NCBI RefSeq assembly: GCF_023520895.1
Contig: NZ_CP026029.1
Coordinates: 6,572,001 to 6,636,000, forward strand
Length of the DNA stretch: 64,000 nucleotides
DNA from: Paenibacillus sp. PK3_47
GTDB taxonomy: Bacteria; Bacillota; Bacilli; Paenibacillales; Paenibacillaceae
Reading direction: 5' to 3'
A program made the position numbers and the translations under genes. Shown one piece after another: positions 62,907 to 64,000 of the stretch. The notes under the pieces are model-generated. The model was given only the letters and a program-made list of their open reading frames with translations. It searched no databases and had not been told where the DNA came from. Each line of letters opens with the position of its first letter. Positions within the stretch are counted from its first letter, which is position 1.

Positions 62907-63155
62907 ATGAACTTTGTGCAAGTCACGCTTGTTGGATCATTCGGCCTTGTAAATATCTTATTGGGAATCATCATTGTCAAGCTATTACTTACAAGAAAAT
63001 TGCCTAGTAATAATTACACTCCCTTTGACTACATCACGGCCCATTCTCTTGTCGAGTTTCACGATGAGAAAAAAGAGATCGAAGAAAATGCCGACCATGG
63101 TGACGATAAGGATAAAAACATTATTTCGTTATCAAAACGATCTTCTCTTCCTTAA
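62907..63155 (+). CDS. DUF3951-like small membrane protein
   Basis: An 82-residue protein with one membrane segment (about residues 7-27), then a conserved-looking NNYTPFDYITAHSLVEFHDE motif and an acidic/basic tail. AAAGGGGG precedes the ATG. It resembles DUF3951 by memory of the YTPFD/VEFHEE pattern; not confirmed. Confidence 0.72.
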   Translation: MNFVQVTLVGSFGLVNILLGIIIVKLLLTRKLPSNNYTPFDYITAHSLVEFHDEKKEIEENADHGDDKDKNIISLSKRSSLP

Positions 63156-63279
63156 GGCGCATTAGGTATTAATAGTCCGCATCTTCGTACTGCATAATAA
63201 GCAAACCGATCAATATATAAAGATTCCAAATTTAGTGGTAAAGTTTGAAAGTAATTCAGTATAGAAAGGGAGTTTTTAT

Positions 63280-63593
63280 ATGAAAGAGTTTTTTGTTAAA
63301 ACCGCGAATTGTATGCTTCGTTATAGTGATTTCCCAGGAGAAAAAAAACCATTTTATTTATACATGGCCTAGGATGTACTGGCTCGTTCGATTATCCACA
63401 AGTGGCAACTCAAGAAGCGTTAAAAGGACACCGTTATATTATTGTTGATCTTTTTGGTGCCGGTTATAGTGACAAACCCGATGACTCTGACTTCAAATAC
63501 ACAGCAAATCGCTGGCATTCTATGGCTTGGGAGAATCCAGAAGGATTAGCTAAAGCAATTGAAAACGGCATTCAAACAAATTTACATACATAA
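63280..63593 (+). pseudogene. Decayed alpha/beta-hydrolase
   Basis: The ATG at 63280 (with GAAAGGG) reads 30 codons and stops at TAG (63370). Homology resumes at once in another frame (HGLGCTGSFDYPQ, then DLFGAGYSDKP) near a run of eight A residues, showing a frameshift. The second frame then jumps from KYTANRW to HSMAWENPEGLAKAI, the usual C-terminal part of such hydrolases, so the central catalytic region is deleted. The remnant is about one third of a normal 270-290-residue enzyme. AT content is higher than in neighbours. Confidence 0.85.
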
Positions 63594-63783
63594 CAGTTAA
63601 TTTTGAAACAGTCTTTAGCAATTGACCTATTCAAATCATGCCTATAGGCTGTCTTTCTCTTATGAAGCACAGTTTGCGTCATATGCGGCATAAAAACGTC
63701 CACTTATCTTGTTCAACTATCCTGCCCGTTAACGAAATAAAGCTGCTAATCACAGCGGCAGATTTAACAATGTAATTATTAAC
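63594..63783. other. Gene-free gap near the right edge
   Basis: No coding frame, promoter or repeat that I could support. AT-rich. Confidence 0.5.
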
Positions 63784-64000
63784 TCAACTTTCGCAGCTCA
63801 AATCTTTAAACAAACCCCTAATATAGCTGGGTAAACTGGAGATCCATTCGTGTAGTAAATCTATTAAATTCTCCTTACGTGCTCTAGGGTTTAAGCTATT
63901 TTCCCAGGTGTGAAAATTGAGTGAAAAATATATTAATATGCCAGGCAGGCGAAGAGTTACCTCCTCATTGATGTCACAGTTTTTTATTACATTCCCGGAG
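63784..64000 (-). CDS. Partial hypothetical gene cut by the right edge
   Basis: Minus-strand open frame of 71 codons entering from the right edge and ending at TGA (63784-63786). It reads TLRLPGILIYFSLNFHTWEN and then LLHEWISSLPSYIRGLFKDL. The N-terminus is outside the window, so neither start nor family can be judged; chance open frame is possible in this AT-rich end. Confidence 0.4.
   Translation of the reverse strand, partial: SGNVIKNCDINEEVTLRLPGILIYFSLNFHTWENSLNPRARKENLIDLLHEWISSLPSYIRGLFKDLSCES

Overview
The window reads as chromosomal DNA of a spore-forming, moderate-GC Bacillota, most likely Paenibacillus. Pointers are a Bacillus-type SOS locus (lexA divergent from a yneA-like gene, CGAAC-type boxes), a T-box leader on proS, a Cse60-like sporulation protein, frequent TTG/GTG starts after strong Shine-Dalgarno sequences, and U-rich intrinsic terminators. 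There is no rRNA, tRNA, CRISPR array, insertion sequence or prophage. Genes are dense and mostly on the minus strand.

Layout. 1-3.4 kb: polyphosphate kinase (cut by the left edge) convergent with exopolyphosphatase. 3.5-6 kb: polar amino-acid ABC importer. 6-7.1 kb: gene-free, carrying an array of 52-bp hairpin repeats. 7.1-12.1 kb: glycogen synthesis (glgA and glgB minus, glgC divergent). 12.1-17.6 kb: an unusual operon of an orphan PhnC-like ATPase, a DxDxDG lipoprotein, a response regulator and a histidine kinase, preceded by an MFS exporter. 17.7-20.3 kb: ArsR-type regulator, HAD hydrolase, membrane-anchored DsbA-like protein. 20.4-25 kb: topB and T-box-controlled proS. 25-31.4 kb: chemoreceptor, gltD, thyA-folA, LD-carboxypeptidase. 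31.5-36.9 kb: pyruvate dehydrogenase operon pdhA-pdhB-pdhC-lpdA. 37-43.8 kb: esterase, LMW phosphatase, thiN, NlpC/P60 hydrolase, phosphorylation-defective response regulator, Dabb protein, E1-like ThiF/MoeB, ABC-F protein. 43.9-51.8 kb: Ser/Thr kinase fused to a MinD-like domain, then a tightly packed minus cluster (methyltransferase, ABC ATPase, thioredoxin-like, receiver-like, nfo, mutM, HAD) and rnz. 52-57 kb: metH, YtkA-like lipoprotein, YjjG-like HAD. 57-59.7 kb: SOS locus and an L,D-transpeptidase. 59.7-64 kb: small, often overlapping genes of unknown function, a Gre-domain protein behind a 23-codon upstream ORF, a decayed alpha/beta hydrolase, and a partial gene at the right edge.

The themes are storage polymers (polyphosphate, glycogen), pyruvate entry into central metabolism, one-carbon/dTMP metabolism (thyA, folA, metH), base-excision repair and SOS (mutM, nfo, lexA), and envelope signalling. 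The least explained items are the phased hairpin array, the ATPase-lipoprotein-two-component operon, the kinase/MinD fusion, and the structured leaders before the NlpC/P60 and Gre-domain genes. Functions come from motifs and family resemblance read by eye; no database search was run.
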